Origin: Delphinus delphis
Lineage: Eukaryota > Chordata > Mammalia > Artiodactyla > Delphinidae
Assembly: GCF_949987515.2 (NCBI RefSeq)
Contig: NC_082686.1
Span: forward strand, 50,011,559-50,075,558
DNA: 64,000 nt
Direction of reading: 5' to 3'
Positions 1 to 12,870 of this stretch are shown one piece after another; position 1 is the first letter of the stretch, and every line of letters begins with the position of its first letter. The translations under genes were made by a program, and so were the position numbers. The notes under the pieces were generated by a model. The model ran no database searches, had not been told where the DNA came from, and was given only the letters and a program-made list of their open reading frames with translations.

Positions 1-745
1 TCCCCTGTAATTGATTTCTAATCTCATAGCGTTGTGGTCAGAAAAGATGCTTGATATGATTTCAATGTTCTTAAATTTACTGAGGCTTGAATTGTGACCC
101 AAGATGTGATCTATCCTGGAGAATGTTCCATGCGCACTTGAGAAGATAGTGTAATCTGCTGTTTTTGGATGGAATGTCCTATAAATATCCATTAAGTCTA
201 TCTGGTCTATTGTGTCATTTAAAGCTTGTGTTTCCTTCTTTAATTTTCTGTTTGGATGATCTGTCCATTGTTGTCAGTGAGGTGTTAAAGTCCCCCGCTA
301 TTATTGTTTTCTGTCGATTTCCTCTTTTTCAGCTGTTAGCAGTTGCCTTATGTATTGAGGTGCTCCTATGTTGGGTGCATATATATTTATAATTGTTATA
401 TCTTCTTCTTGGATTGATCCCTTGATCATTATGTAGTGTCCTTCCTTGTATCTTGTAACATTCTTTATTTTAAAGTCTATTTTATCTGATATGAGTATTG
501 CTACTCCAGCTTTCTTTTGATTTCCATTTGCATGGAATATCTTTTTGCACCCCCTCACTATCAGTCTGTATGTGTCCCTAGGTCTAAACTGGGTCTCTTA
601 TAGACAGCTTATATATGGATCTTGTTTTTGTGTCTATTCAGCAAGCCTGTGTCTCTTGGTTGGAACATTTAATCCATTCACGTTTAAGGTAATTATTGAT
701 ATGTATGTTCCTATGACCATTGTGTTAATTGTTTTGGGTTTGTTT
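1..745 (-). pseudogene. L1 ORF2 N-terminal (endonuclease) remnant
   Basis: ORF2 encodes the endonuclease and reverse transcriptase that nick target DNA and prime L1 copying. Only the APE-like endonuclease part lies in the window. The longest open piece, 301-558 on the minus strand, contains KKAGVAILISDKIDFK and then IINIYAPNIGAP, both endonuclease-core signatures. The region at 1-60 decodes to the end of the endonuclease. Frame changes and stops separate the pieces, and the first part of ORF2 (about 560-745) is recognisable only at nucleotide level. It is non-functional. Confidence 0.85.
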
Positions 746-761
746 TTGTAGCTCCTTTTCT

Positions 762-1626
762 TCTCTTGTGTTTCCCACTTAGAGAAGTTCTTTTAGCATT
801 TTTTATAGAGCTGTTCTGGTGGTGCTGAATTCTCTTCGCTTTTTCTTGTCTGTAAATCTTTTGATTTCTCCATGGAATCTGAATGGGATCCTTGCCGGTA
901 GAGAAATCTTGGTTGTATATTCTTCCTTTTCATCACTTTAAGTATATCATGCCACTCCCTTCTGGCTTGTAGAGTTTCTTCTGGGAAATCAGCTGTTAAC
1001 TTTATGGGAGTTCCCTTGTATATTATTTGTCATTTTTCCCTTGCTGCTTTCAATAATTTTTGTTTGTCTTAATTTCTGCCAATTTTATTACTATGTGTCT
1101 CAGTGTGTTTCTCCTTGGGTTTATCCTGTATGGGACTCTCTGCACTTCCTGGACTTGGGTGGATATCTCCTTTCCCATGTTAGGGGCGTTTTCGACTATA
1201 ATCTCTTCAAATATTTTCTCAGGTCTTTTCTCTCTCTCTCCTCCTTCTGGGACCCCTATAATGTGAATGTTGTTGCATTTAATATTGTCCCAGGGGTCTC
1301 TTAGGCTGTCCTCATTTCTTTTCATTCTTTTTTCTTTATTCTGTTCCACAGCAGTGAATTCCACTATTATGTCTTCCAGGTCACTTATCCATTCTTCTGC
1401 CTCAGTTATTCTGCTATTGATTCCTTCTAGTGTAGTTTTCATTTCAGTTATTGTATTGTTCATCTCTGTTTGTTTGTTCTTTAATTCTTCTTGGTCTTTG
1501 TTAAACATTTCTTGCATCTTCTCCATCTTTGCCTCCATTCCTTTTCCAAGGTCCTGGATCAACTTCGCTATCATTATTTTGAATTATTTTTCTGGAAGTT
1601 TGCCTATCTCCACTTCATTTAGTTGA
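762..1626 (-). pseudogene. L1 ORF1 remnant
   Basis: ORF1 encodes the trimeric RNA-binding chaperone of the L1 ribonucleoprotein. The longest open piece (1050-1574, 174 codons) begins with a Glu/Lys/Met-rich heptad stretch consistent with the coiled-coil trimerisation domain. It then shows NNIHIIGVPEG, the start of the RRM domain, and HIVIKLAEIK near its end. The C-terminal domain continues in another frame at about 770-1050, where KREF and TTRTALK type residues can be read. The frameshift near 1050 breaks the gene. Its position just upstream of ORF2 is the normal L1 order. Confidence 0.88.
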
Positions 1627-2575
1627 TTTTGGGGGGTTTTATCTTTTTCCTTCATCTGGTACATAGCCCTCTGCCTTTTCATCTTGTCTATTTTTCTGTG
1701 AATATGGTTTTTGTTCCACCAGCTGCAGGATTGTAGTTCTTCTTGCTTCTGCTCTCTGCCCTCTGGTGGATGAGGCTTTCTAAGAGGCTTGTGCAAGGTT
1801 CCTGATGGAAGGGACTGGTGGTGGGTAGAGCTGGCTGTTGCTCTGTTTGGCAGAGCTCAAAAAAGAGCTCAAAAGTAAAACTTTAATCCTCTTGACTGCT
1901 GATGGGTGAGGCTGGGTTCCCTCCCTGTTGGTTGTTTGGCCTGAGGCGACCCAACACTGGAGCCTACCCGAGCTCTTTGGTGGGCCTAATGGCGGACTCT
2001 GGGAGGGCTCACGCCAAGGAGTACTTCCCAGAACTTCTGCTGCCAGTGTCCTTGTCCTCATGGTGAGACAGAGTCACCCTCCACCTCTGCAGGAGACCAT
2101 CCAACACTAGCAAGTAGGTCTGGTTCAGTCTCCCCTGGGGTCACTTCTCCTTCCCCTGGGTCCTGATGCACACACTACTTTGTGTGTACCCTCCAAGAGT
2201 AGAGTCTCTGTTTCCCCCAGCCTGTTGAAGTCCTGCAATCAAATCCTGCTAGCCTTCATAGTCTGATTCTCTAGGAATTCCTCCTCCTGTTGCCAGGTCC
2301 CCAGGTTTGGAAGCCTGATGTGGGGCTTAGAACCTTCACACCAGTGGGTGGACTTCTGTGGTATAAGTTTTCTCCAGTTTGTGAGTCACCCACCCAGCAG
2401 TTATGGGACTTGATTGTATTGTGATTGCATCCCTCCTACCATCTCATTGTGGCTACTCCTTTATCTTTGGATGTGCAGTATCTTTTTTGGTGAGTTCCAG
2501 TGTCTTCCTGTCGATGATTGTTCAGCAATTAGTTGTGATTCTGGTGTTCTTGCCTTAAATGCTATTTTAAAAATA

Positions 2576-5027
2576 ACTTGTGAATGGAAAACTGTTTCAA
2601 CTATATTATAGATAATCACTTTGGGCCCAGAAAGTATAATAGTATAAGGACATGGATTGCTGAGAACTGCTCCTGCATGGATAACCTGAGGCAGAAGTCA
2701 GAAGGGAGGTTTAGGGAAATATCTTAGTTTGGGTTCTTCTGAATCCCAGAGACTGAGACAAGATCTTGGCTACACTAGGAAGTAGGAATTAGGGAGGGGG
2801 GAGAATTGGACAGGGAAGGATCAAAGGTCAATATCCAGGTGTGTTTTTTGAGGTAATCACTGTCAATTCCCCAGGATTGATTCTCCAGGATCTCCTGAGA
2901 AGTATGGAGGACTCCTCTTACAAGAGACCAGCTGAGAGAAGAGCTGCCAGGAGCATGGGGTGAGGATTGTCATGGGAGCTTTAACCCACACTTCTGGACT
3001 GTATTTACACATGGATTAAGGGAGTTCCCATTACCTTGGAGAAGATGCCTAATAGAAAGTGGTAGGTTCATCTAAGCATCCTTGACAGGTAGAAATGCCA
3101 CCAGCAAACATTGACAGTCTGAGCTGCAGCTGAGGTCAGAGCTTGGCTGAATGGCTCTGACATGGGGGAAGCCAAGGCATCTACCAAATGAGGCTACAGT
3201 AGTTTTGCTCAGAATTCTATAAGGCCATCACTTTTTAGAATGATACAGCTAGAATATGTCTACCCCCTTCACTTTCCACAATTCCCTAAGGTTATTAATC
3301 TTCATGTTCAACTCAATGAGTATTGCCTTATTTGAAGCATAAACTAAAAGAAAACTATATACTTGACTTCATACATTTTCAAGTACAGCAATGCTCCTAG
3401 GCATAATGACACAATAATAGACATTGTCTAGACAAATGTTTTGGATAAGGTTACCCTTAAACTACTTATACCAGAATTACCATTAAGACCCACTACATTA
3501 AAATCTCTCAAGATAAGGTGTCTTTTCTTTAGTAAGCTCTGTACTGGAATTTGGGGAATTAGTATGCTATATTATTTTAATCTTGGGGTTTTCTTATTTC
3601 TTGTAACATTCACTGTCTTAACATTTTCTTCTTAACCCCTTATGTGGTAGAATAGAATTTTAGATAGTTCTCCCCCATGTCTTTTGATGAGGGTATGGGG
3701 AAATCATTCACGGAGCTATTTGTTTTGGTTATATCGTGTGCGATATGTGGATGAGAGAGTCCTTCATCTTCCTCTTCTATGTGATTAAACATACACACAC
3801 TTGATGTAGCCTGCATACCTTAGAATCATCCCATCTGCCAGGTATAACAGGGAGAGTAAAGTTGACTATATCATTTAAGGAAACAGAGCTTCATAACACT
3901 TGAATGTTTTATTTCAGCCCAGATACCAAAACATAGCTCCAGCTGAGATTAGAGCCCTGTTCGATGCCCTAATATTGTTGGGACAACAGCTGTCTGGAAA
4001 GTGGCTGATGGTAAATGGCTCATAGGTTTCTTGTTTCATCTTTAAAAGGAGATAACAACCATATACATTTCTCAGAACCTCTTTTCTCAGACAGACTATA
4101 GTTTTCCTTTAGACATTTTATAAAAGTACTTAATCTTATTGAGCATATAGTCAGTGATATCTGAACACAATGAACTGATTTAAGAATAAAGAGAACCCTT
4201 AAGCTCAGGATTTACTTTCTTGTCAGCTGGTGTCACTGATTAGTTTTACCAATATGTAGGGTTTCTAAAAATATATTCTCTATGACTGGAAACATGCCAT
4301 TCAATGTATGGCGGATAAATGTATGGACTGTGTCTTCCAAATTCTCCTTTGTTCAATATCCTCAGAATGTCCTCCTATCATTTCAGGTTCTCAGGGCTCA
4401 AACAGGTTTGCTAATAAGATCAGAGTGAAAACTTTATTACATATTGGTTCATGGAAGATTTTATGGTTTTATTATACAGTTTCACTGTACTATCTTAAGA
4501 CTCTATTGTATAGCTCCCTAAATTCCATGCTCTTGAAATGTTCTCTTTCCAAAGGGGCATCACTAAAATGGCATTGTACTGACAAGAGGAGAAATTAATT
4601 GATTTCTCATTTCTCATTACCTGTAATAGGTCAGAAAGTAAATGTTTAGAATTTATTAGATCATACATGGGTAATCAAATATTTGGGTGGTAGAACAGAT
4701 TGGATAAGTGAGATGGAAACTATTGGAGCTGAAATTCTTTGGGGCTGGTTAAATCTCAGTAGCATTGTTTCTATGTAGTTGCTTTAGTATTAAACATACA
4801 AAAAGCATAATTAACCTTTATTTTAATACCTCACTTATCAGGGAGATTCTCACTCAGCTTTCACAAAGGTACAGAACACAACCTAGAACATAACAATAAA
4901 ATTAAATTTTTTTTTTTAAGTGTGGGTGGGTGAGTAGGTATAAATGACAGCAAACCATTACTGAGTTCATATACCTGATAGCTATCGTTTTTCTGCATCT
5001 CTCCCCACTGCTAGACTGAGCAAGTAC
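2576..5027. other. Unassigned non-coding stretch
   Basis: No gene or confidently named repeat is visible. The part at about 2700-3200 is purine-rich and less AT-rich than its surroundings. It reads like an old interspersed repeat, but I cannot name the family. A T9 run lies near 4907. Open frames here are short and show no domain signature. Confidence 0.5.
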
Positions 5028-5097
5028 TTCTTTCTGCCTTAGTCTCCTTATCTGTGAGATAAAGATAAATATAATAGTCACCTCTCAATGGGATTGT
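5028..5097 (+). repeat. MIR SINE fragment
   Basis: The stretch reads like the MIR middle region: a diverged CTCCTTATCTGTGAGATAAAG, then a run resembling AATAATAGTCACCTCTCA and a GGGATTGT stretch. It is short, and diverged as expected for a pan-mammalian MIR. Confidence 0.6.
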
Positions 5098-5102
5098 ATA
5101 TC

Positions 5103-5137
5103 TATACACACACACATACATATTATGTATATACATT
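5103..5137. repeat. Short (CA)/(TA) simple repeat
   Basis: CACACACACATACATA-type alternating purine-pyrimidine sequence directly after the MIR fragment. It is short and interrupted. Confidence 0.7.
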
Positions 5138-5299
5138 TTGACTGACATCATACTGTTACACAGTCTGCATAAACCATCTAGAGGTGATTTGGTATAATTT
5201 TACACACAATGCTAACAATGTTGGCTATTTTATTAGTCCACAGAAAATTTTATTAAAGAGGATATTGATATATAGAGGCATACTACACACAAAAATTAT

Positions 5300-5505
5300 C
5301 ATTAATAATAACAATATAGCTTACAGCTGATATAGTGATAGTGCTTATTATGGGCCAATCCCTACAAATACTTTGTGTATAAATTGATCAACTGTTCACA
5401 AATCCACTATGAGGTAGCTACTATTATAATCTTTATTTTACAGATCAGGAAACTAAAACAGAAAAAAATGATTGCTCTCAGTCTGACAGTGGGAAGAGAG
5501 GCAGA
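5300..5505 (-). repeat. MIR SINE, antisense
   Basis: Contains the antisense MIR core: CTATGAGGTAGCTACTATTA, then TTTTACAGATCAGGAAACT, followed by a degraded run of the body. The upstream part resembles the MIR 3' region (TTATTATGGGCCA). It is heavily diverged. Confidence 0.85.
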
Positions 5506-6544
5506 AAACTTATGATTATCTGGTATATTAAATAAAAAATCAGAAATCTGTAGTTATTTATTGTATGTCAAGGCATCCCTCAGTAACCTCTTCAGACAAA
5601 GTAGTGTGTCAGCCAAGTAAAATACGTGGGGTTCATAGTGACAATCCTGAAACACACTAAACAAAGGAGCCAGTTGTTGGGCCCTTTAAGACAAAGATAT
5701 GTCTCATATATTTCAAAATTATTTTCACCTAATTTGAAAGAAAACTAAAGAATTAAGTTCCTTTCCATTGGTCAGGATATTAAAGAAAACATCGGTTTAA
5801 TTATGCCCAGAGTACAAAATATCAATAATATTCATCATAGCTTTCATACATTAAAAAAAAATAAAAGCAAAAATAGCAACCACACACATACATACACACA
5901 CACTCACACGCACACATACACATACACGCACACAAGATTTTTTGAAATTTAAGGAGGTAATCTGGAACTTCCTGTTTCAAAACAGGTTTTAAAGTCAAGT
6001 AAAATTTCCCCTTTGTTTTTCTGCCAATTGTGTTGTATTAGAGGCCTGTCACTCTGCATCAAGCATGCTTATAGCTACCCACACCTTTCCTGTTAATAAT
6101 GCAATGAGATGATAACTCATCCATTTATCTAGATTAATATTCACTTTCCTTCAAGTCGATAAATAGGAATTACATGTTTTGGAATTCATCTGCTCTGTTG
6201 ATGTTGAACATAAGGGGAGATTCAAGGATGTGCCCAGGATGATTTTTAAAACAAGGACCATTTATACTTCTGAAATGAGACTTAGGTACTGAGACCTCTT
6301 AGACTTTTTGAGTGTAATCTGACCCTACTAAAAAGGGGATTGCATTGAAATTAAGGACTTTTGTTTAACAAAGGTAACCAGAGAGAAGTACAAAGACGGG
6401 TGATAGGAAGAATATACTTCAGTAACAAAATAAGGTATGAGATGTAGAGATATCAAGAATATTTAAGGAACTCATTTAGCAATAGGGTATTCAAGAGAAG
6501 AGAGAACTTAGAAAATGAATAGTAATTCACAGAGGTGGAAATCA
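5506..6544. other. Unassigned stretch with CA repeat
   Basis: AT-rich sequence with no recognisable gene. It contains an interrupted CA microsatellite (5881-5934), listed separately. Confidence 0.5.
5881..5934. repeat. Interrupted (CA)n microsatellite
   Basis: About 54 bp of CA dinucleotides broken by CATA, CTCA and CGCA variants. The interruptions suggest an old, fairly stable locus. Confidence 0.9.
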
Positions 6545-7055
6545 GAAAGACCAGTAAGCATTTGAAGAGCTGTTTATTCTTGCTATTCATCAGGGAAATG
6601 TAAGTTAAAGAACACTTTGAATTCTCCAGAATGACAAAAATTAGAAACTCACATAATATCTAAGCCTAGTGAGGATATGGCAAAATGAGATCTCAAGTGC
6701 GTGGCTGTTGGTGGTATAAATACTGTAGGGCAGTTTGGCAGTATGTAGTGCCTGTGATCTAACATTGTCTTTTCTGGGTCTATTCTTTCAAGATCGTGTA
6801 CCTCACAAGAGAACAGGTAGTGGGATTTTCATATCCACACTTGGGTGATAGCAAGAATTGCAGGGTATACAATGACTATCACTATATAACAATAGGAAAA
6901 AGTGGAGTGATATTAGAAGCACAGTTCAGCTTAAATGAACACCCACCAGCAATACGACAATATGGTTTCAAGGATATAACACTATTCAAAATATCCTTGA
7001 ATGATAGATGGGAAGGATCTATATTACTAGCACTAAAAAGTGCTTTTGTGGGAGT
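6545..7055 (+). mobile_element. Old L1 3' region, sense
   Basis: The sequence TATTCATCAGGGAAATGTAA is the conserved 'residual' motif near the end of L1 ORF2. It is followed by diverged versions of GAGATACCACT, AGTGAGGATATGGC and GGTGGTATAAA, in the same order as in old L1 3' ends. The open frame at 6796-7065 lies in this remnant and shows no independent domain. The 3' boundary is vague and no poly(A) tail is preserved. Confidence 0.6.
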
Positions 7056-9336
7056 GGAGGCTTAGAAGAGAACAAAAAGAGGAGAATCATTTAATAAAAG
7101 AAAAGTACATGATCATTATTTAAATCAATTATGGGATAAGAATAATTAACTCAATTGAGTATGCACACTCCAAAAAAGGAAATGGACAAACAAACAACCC
7201 TCTACACCATACTATCCTGTCCCTTCATGCAATTTATATGAATACAAGGCAAAGTGGGCTAAGACTGGGGATGGTTTTGGAAAAGAGAAGAGGAATTTCT
7301 GTGATCTATAGAAGTCTTGTCCAAAGATCTTTGGTGCTTCTTTGTGAGCCGCTTTCAGGCCTCTGATGAGCCTCGCTGGCTTCACAAAGATATTACAATC
7401 TTCCAGAATACTAAACTAAGAATGATCTATTTAATCCTTCTATTTATTTGATGATTCCAAGTACCATGATTTCTGATGAGTAACCACTGTCACATGTTAC
7501 AATACAGAGCTCCTTTTGGATGATATGCTTAACCTGAGAAAGAGTGTAGACATAGTATTGACCACCAAATATATAGAGTTTGAATTGTAGCCACGATGTA
7601 CCAGATATGAAGTTAAAAACAAGTTGTTTTGTTAAGAGTGAAATATTGCCATCTAGTTTATTTTCCACTGCGTTTGCTATTGATCTTGGCACTTGCAGTT
7701 CTAATTAGGAAATGGGTGAACTTAGCAAGTAATGTAAGTTTAATAAGAATACCTTATAAAGAGATCAAATATATTTATAAAGCATCTCATGCACTAATAT
7801 AAATCATAATTGTATTAATATATTAAGATATTAATATATTAAAATCTTATATTAATACCTTAGAATTGATTTTTAAAAATAAAAGTTGTTTTGATTTTCA
7901 TGAAATCAAATCTTATTTATTTATGATTGAAAAACAATAGAAGAGAAATATATACATTGTGTTGAAAACTTTACATGTTTGGTAATAGTAAAAAGATTCC
8001 AGATAGGGATAGTATACATGACAAAAATAGTCACTAGTTGTGAATTATATATATGTTTCAGTGATTTAAAACTGATTGAGCTTGACAATGAATGCCACCA
8101 AGGACCGAAAACTGGCTACCTGACACTATTTACTTAGAGCAAGTGAATATTAACCATCAAAGGAAATGAAATATTAGATATGCCCCAAGATAAAATAATT
8201 ATACTTTGAGAATTAATATTAACTTAAATTCAAAGATGACTAATGATCTGTAATAATGCTTATCATGCAACAATATAATTACCTGATTACTGGATTGTCA
8301 GACTACCAGTATTCTTTCAAGCTATGTATTTTATTTTATTGAATAAAAGAATGAATGATTAAATGCATGGACATATGGCTATATTGGTGAAAAGATGAAA
8401 ACAATAAAAAAATTTAGAATCATCTTAAGTGGGAGAAGACATGACTATTTATCATTACAAATTGAAGAATTTAGGCTGCATTGGTATTTGGAAATAATTC
8501 TCAGTTAAAGTTTTAGCTGTCATCACATATAAAGTTCAGAATCTTACTGAAAATATGGAACTTAGAACCATATTTCCTAAAATAGAAGTAATGGAATAAA
8601 GGAAAAATACAATAAAAACTGAGAGTCTTGTAGTACTGATCTCATAATTTGTAGTCACTGCCAGAAATAAGCTGCGTGAGTGAGGTGAGGGTCAGTGTCA
8701 GAAAGGGCTGTGGCTAATTTTTTAAAAATAATGTACTAGAAGCATTTATGACATCTATAAAGGTATTTTATTTTTGACCAGTGGCAAAGATCAAGGTACA
8801 GGACAGATTTGGCTATGCTACACTATTTTGGCCAAATGTCAAATGGGAGACATGGTCTCATTTATATAATGCAGTAAAGAATATAAATTTTGTTTAATTT
8901 GCTCCTTTAGATTGAATATTAAGAAAACATACTTGTGATAAAATGTTTATGATCCTTAATTTGTACTTCAAATAATATGCTATGACAGCCATTCCATATG
9001 TACTCTGGAATGTACATCTAAACAAGATATCCAGAGTAAATATATTTTTGAAGGTATTTCTCTGTGATTTGAAACACAATAAATGATTTTAGATTTATTT
9101 ATAGGTTTATATCCCTTATCTTGTTTCCTAAGTGTTTAAAATTTCTCACAAAGTGTATATAATAAAGGATAAAGCAAAATTTTAGATTAAAGTGGAAATG
9201 AAAACCCAATTAAAATATGTAAATGTGGACCATTTTGTATACTTGCTACAGATGGATCTCGGAATGACTCTGTCACAGCAAAAGAAAATATATAAAATTT
9301 TTGTTTGTTGGGTTAAAAACCATTTAACAATCAGTT
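7056..9336. other. Unassigned AT-rich stretch
   Basis: About 2.3 kb without a recognised gene or repeat family. The part at about 7795-7860 is low-complexity ATTAATAT sequence. The rest may hold very old repeats that I cannot name by eye. Confidence 0.45.
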
Positions 9337-9352
9337 TAGTACAGCTTTTCTT

Positions 9353-9571
9353 TTTCTTTTTTTTTTTTTTTTTTTTTTTGCGGTACGCGGGCCTCTCACT
9401 GTTGTGGCCTCTCCCGTTGCGGAGCACAGGCTCCGGACGCGCCGGCTCAGCGGCCATGGCTTACGGGCCCAGCCGCTCCGCGGCATGTGGGATCCTCCCG
9501 GACTGGGGCACGAACCCGTGTCCCTTGCATCGGCAGGCAGACTCTCAACCACTGCGCCACCAGGGAAGCCC
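9353..9571 (-). mobile_element. CHR-type tRNA-derived SINE (young)
   Basis: A T-rich tail (left) precedes GCGGTACGCGGGCCTCTCAC, and the element ends on the right with CCACCAGGGAAGCCC, the complement of the tRNA-like head GGGCTTCCCTGGTGG. A pol III B-box-like sequence (GCACGAACCC on the plus strand, 9508-9517) is present. A perfect 16-bp target-site duplication, TAGTACAGCTTTTCTT, flanks the copy at 9337-9352 and 9572-9587. Many CpGs remain, so it is a recent insertion. This family marks the genome as cetacean. Confidence 0.95.
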
Positions 9572-9587
9572 TAGTACAGCTTTTCTT

Positions 9588-9697
9588 GATATCAAGATCT
9601 GATAGGAAATTCCCTCATGACTTCCATCAAGGATGTTTTAGCTAATGGTATCTCTAAACCTACAGTTTCTATCACTGAGTATGTGTGTATATCCTAA

Positions 9698-9733
<36 letters not shown>

Positions 9734-11980
9734 GTAAAATGCAGTAATGGAAATTCTATTGGGTAGGTTGCAAAATTAGTACAAATTGATACTCTGTTCT
9801 CTGATGACATGACTTCTTAATCCAAGGAAATAATTTAGATTGTCTTAACAGGGTTTCTTACCCCAAGATGTGTATCATCATAGGGGTTCCATTATTGGGA
9901 TGAAGGAATTTTGTAAGGCACCCAAAACTGTATGTAAATACTGCATGTACCATTTTACTTTTCCCCTACTTCCAGTATCATATAGCATTCTCAAAATAAA
10001 CTGTAACATACAAAATGTAGAGAACCATTGCACACAATGTGCTTATTGAATTAACTGTTTTAATTCTGAATTAGCATATATGGTTATGTTCTTTGATAAT
10101 TTTTAGCTTCTATGTAATTTTCTATTGGTATCAACAATTTCAGAAATGAAAGCCCCTTTATTTTATGGTATTCATGATATCTTATTTAAAATTACAGATT
10201 TAGATATGTTATATGATTTTCTCCTAGAATTTTCCTTTATAGAGTTTAACATATGGCTGGAAAGTCTTAACTATCACAGAGATTGATTTGTTATTGTAAA
10301 AGCCACAGATACATTGTTTATGAATCATTATTTGGAGAAGGATTTCACTTTTTGTTAATATTTATATTGTCTCAATTAATGAAACTCATTGAAACTATTT
10401 CTTCATATAATACCCAGGTATCTGTCTGTATAAATCAGCAATATCATTTAATTCTTATGGTATAAACTGTTTTCTCCCAGAACAGAATTTATACTTGCTA
10501 CTTTGTGATCTTAATCCATTTAGAACCCCAAAGACATGTGGGATGATAGGGGTGGAGGATAGGACAACTGCTATCTACGTGCAAGGTAACTGCCTCAGGT
10601 GAGGTTACTGCAAATCACCAGGCAAGGCAGGACTTCTGTCACTAGACAGGAGAAAAGGCACTTTTTCTGCTCTTCAAGAGATTTTTTTGTTATTTGTGAG
10701 TTAAAATCCATAGACTCATCATAATTCATCCAAATGCCCCATTCCACTTTTTGGAGACTTAATCAATCTCGTAAATTTTATGAGATCTGGGGGGCTGATA
10801 AATCCGTTTATGTTATAATTTAGCAACCTGTAGAAGAAATTTCTGCTCTGCTTTTCAATTTCAGCAACACAACCTTGCATCCGCAAGAGATATGAGATAC
10901 CTTTAGGATAAACATGGGAACTTTCTTGTTCTTCATTATTACTTAAGCTGAGAACTTAAAACCTTGAACTTACCTTTTTTTTTAAATTAAAACTTCCTAC
11001 TGCCATCAGAATAGCCGGCTGCATTATTTGTATTACTCAGTCTTGTCATAACAGCCTGTCACAGCAGCCAGCCTGTCTGCCAGAGGTTGCCTTCAATGAG
11101 CATTTCATTCCAGGGATTTAGAGGATAATAATTTACGGAACTGTTTCAGCACACATCTGTGGACTAATGGTATCCCATTTTCCAACTTCCAAAACAACCA
11201 AGCTAAATAAGTCAACTATGAGAGTCAGTTTCCTGCAACCTCTCTAGTTACCGAATACTCTCTCAGGCAAAATTCTAGGTGTTTTAAACAGAGAGGGGTT
11301 TAATTTGGGGAATTTGGTGTCAAACGGTATTAGAATTGTTTGCTTAAGAAGAGTTGTAAACATCACTAAACCTTTGATTTAAAGACCAAATCATTTAATC
11401 TAGAAGTCAGGAAGCTGCCACTACTGTCATCAGTGTTGCTACCTCCACAATTAGCCTTCATTTATGACACTGAAACTAGATACTGGAACATGAGGTCTAC
11501 CTCCTACACCCACTCATGTCTTTTAGAACTTGTTTAAGAGCTGTAGAAGGATTACTTCTATTTTACCCCTACCTTTCAAATCTTTCATGGATGCATCTCA
11601 ATGGCAGAAACTAAATTGTATCTAGTACCTTAGCCAAACAGGAATCTGAGGAAAGGACTCTTTGCCCTTGCAATACAGGTTGGAGCATGGGAAAGATCTG
11701 TTTTACTCAGTCTTCTCAGCATCAGTTGACATAGTTGATTTTTGTCTTTCTTAAAGCACTTTCTGCTCTTGCTTTCCATGTAACCATATTTTTCTGTTTT
11801 CTCTCATATGTTGCCTGCTATTTCTGAGGATCCTTTTCTGGATGAAATGAATAACAATAATGGAGGCAGAAGGATGAGTTCTTTATCTTTGATATGATGG
11901 CAGGGAAGACTTAGAATAGATACCATCTAAATGGAATACACACATACAAATGTGGGGTGGGTTTTAGGAACAACACCAAT
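9588..11980. other. Unassigned, mostly unique stretch
   Basis: It contains the CA repeat at 9701-9728 and otherwise no repeat I can name. The part at about 10480-11300 has higher base complexity than the surroundings and no simple-sequence decay, so it is a plausible place for single-copy DNA. No splice-bounded coding frame is apparent. Confidence 0.45.
9701..9728. repeat. (CA)14 microsatellite
   Basis: An uninterrupted CA tract of about 28 bp followed by TATATATG. Pure tracts of this length are often polymorphic. Confidence 0.95.
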
Positions 11981-11984
11981 CTTT

Positions 11985-12200
11985 TTCTTTCTTCCTTTCT
12001 CCCCTCTTTCTCTTCTGTGGTGACTGTGGAGGCCAAATGCAGAAGGTGGTAGCATCGCAAGGTGGAATTCCTTGGCATCCATGTGTAACTTCTTGAAGAG
12101 GGGCCCCACAAGAGAGAGCTACCTATCATAAAGAACTATGTGGACTGTCATATTAAAAATAAATAATTTTTACTTTGTCTTAAGCCACTTAAAATAAAAG
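11985..12200 (+). mobile_element. MLT1-like LTR 3' part (ERVL-MaLR)
   Basis: The end reads ATAAATAATTTTTACTTTGT followed by CTTAAGCCACTT, very like the MLT1/MST LTR polyadenylation region and its TTTAAGCCAC motif. The preceding GCAGAAGGTGGTAGCATCGC and TGTGGACTGTCAT parts also fit. It is heavily diverged and the 5' boundary is uncertain. Confidence 0.5.
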
Positions 12201-12770
12201 AGAACATTTAGTCTGTTTCATGCAGGTTTGACGTTTATCAGAAAATAACGCTAGAAGGGACAAGAAAAAATGTGGGCATAGGCAATAAAGTGATTGTCAT
12301 GGTAGACAATGAAATTTAGGTCAAACAGGAACAAGTGGTATTGATGGATAGTTAGAAAGTGATAGTGTCAAATATGTTTACGACATTGATGGGTAATTGG
12401 ATTGTGAGGATATTTGACCAAGTGAGAAGAGTATGGAATACTGTTTTAAAGTGTATGTTTGCTGTTGAGAGTTGATGCGATGTTCGTTTTCTTGTGATAT
12501 TAAGATCGAGGGTGTGACCATAGAAGTGAATGATTGAGGAAATATAAAGGAGAAATGAATACCAGCTGTGAGGAGATCAACAAACTAAGGCCAGAGGTTT
12601 ATGCAGGATCATTTGAAAGACATGTATCTATTCCAATATTTAATTTTTTCTAGTTTTATTAGTAGATGAAGCCAGAATAGCAGAAAACTCTTATTGGTTC
12701 TCTCTGGACCCTTTGCTCTTTATATTTTACAGACTTACTTCTGGTGAAGCAAAGATAATGTTGCATATAA
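12201..12770. other. Unassigned stretch
   Basis: Purine-rich, without a clear coding frame or named repeat. It may be an old interspersed repeat, but no family is evident. Confidence 0.4.
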
Positions 12771-12771
12771 A

Positions 12772-12870
12772 AACATGGACATTGGTGTCAGACTGCCCAG
12801 CTTCTGATTTTCGTTTAGTCATTTACTAGTTAAGTGGCACTTGGAAATTGGCTTACTCTTGAAATACATT
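12772..12870 (+). repeat. MIR SINE 5' part
   Basis: Reads as a diverged MIR head: ACATGGACATTGGTGTCAGA, then CTGCCCAGCTTCTGA, then TCATTTACTAGTTAAGTGGC. This matches the order of the MIR tRNA-related region and core. Confidence 0.75.

Larger units (their letters stand above)
1..2575 (-). mobile_element. L1 LINE (L1MA-like), 5' half, antisense
   Basis: Read on the minus strand from right to left, this holds an L1 5' UTR (about 1640-2575), ORF1 (about 762-1626), a short inter-ORF gap, and the start of ORF2 (about 1-745). The element continues past the left edge, so its 3' half is outside the window. ORF1 and endonuclease peptides match the L1 family clearly, and ORF order and spacing are as expected. 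The extreme 5' end seems lost, because no YY1-like CGCCATCTTG motif is seen near 2575. Both reading frames are broken, so the copy is dead. The L1MA-like label comes from memory of the consensus. Confidence 0.9.

Noticed and set aside
2700..3200. Possible shared family with 24250-24740
   Set aside because: Both are purine-rich and seem repeat-like, but I could not follow a consistent order of matching words. Composition alone may explain the impression.
6796..7065. An 89-codon plus-strand frame beginning MYLTREQVVGFSYPHLG
   Set aside because: It falls in an old sense L1 3' region and carries no recognisable motif.
7795..7860. AT-rich inverted-repeat-like sequence (TTAATATATTAAGATATTAA)
   Set aside because: Low-complexity AT sequence forms such palindromes readily. 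No flanking structure suggests a cruciform or origin.
9353..9571. tRNA gene signal (A/B-box-like) in the CHR SINE
   Set aside because: The tRNA-related head of a SINE retains pol III boxes but does not fold as a functional tRNA gene here.
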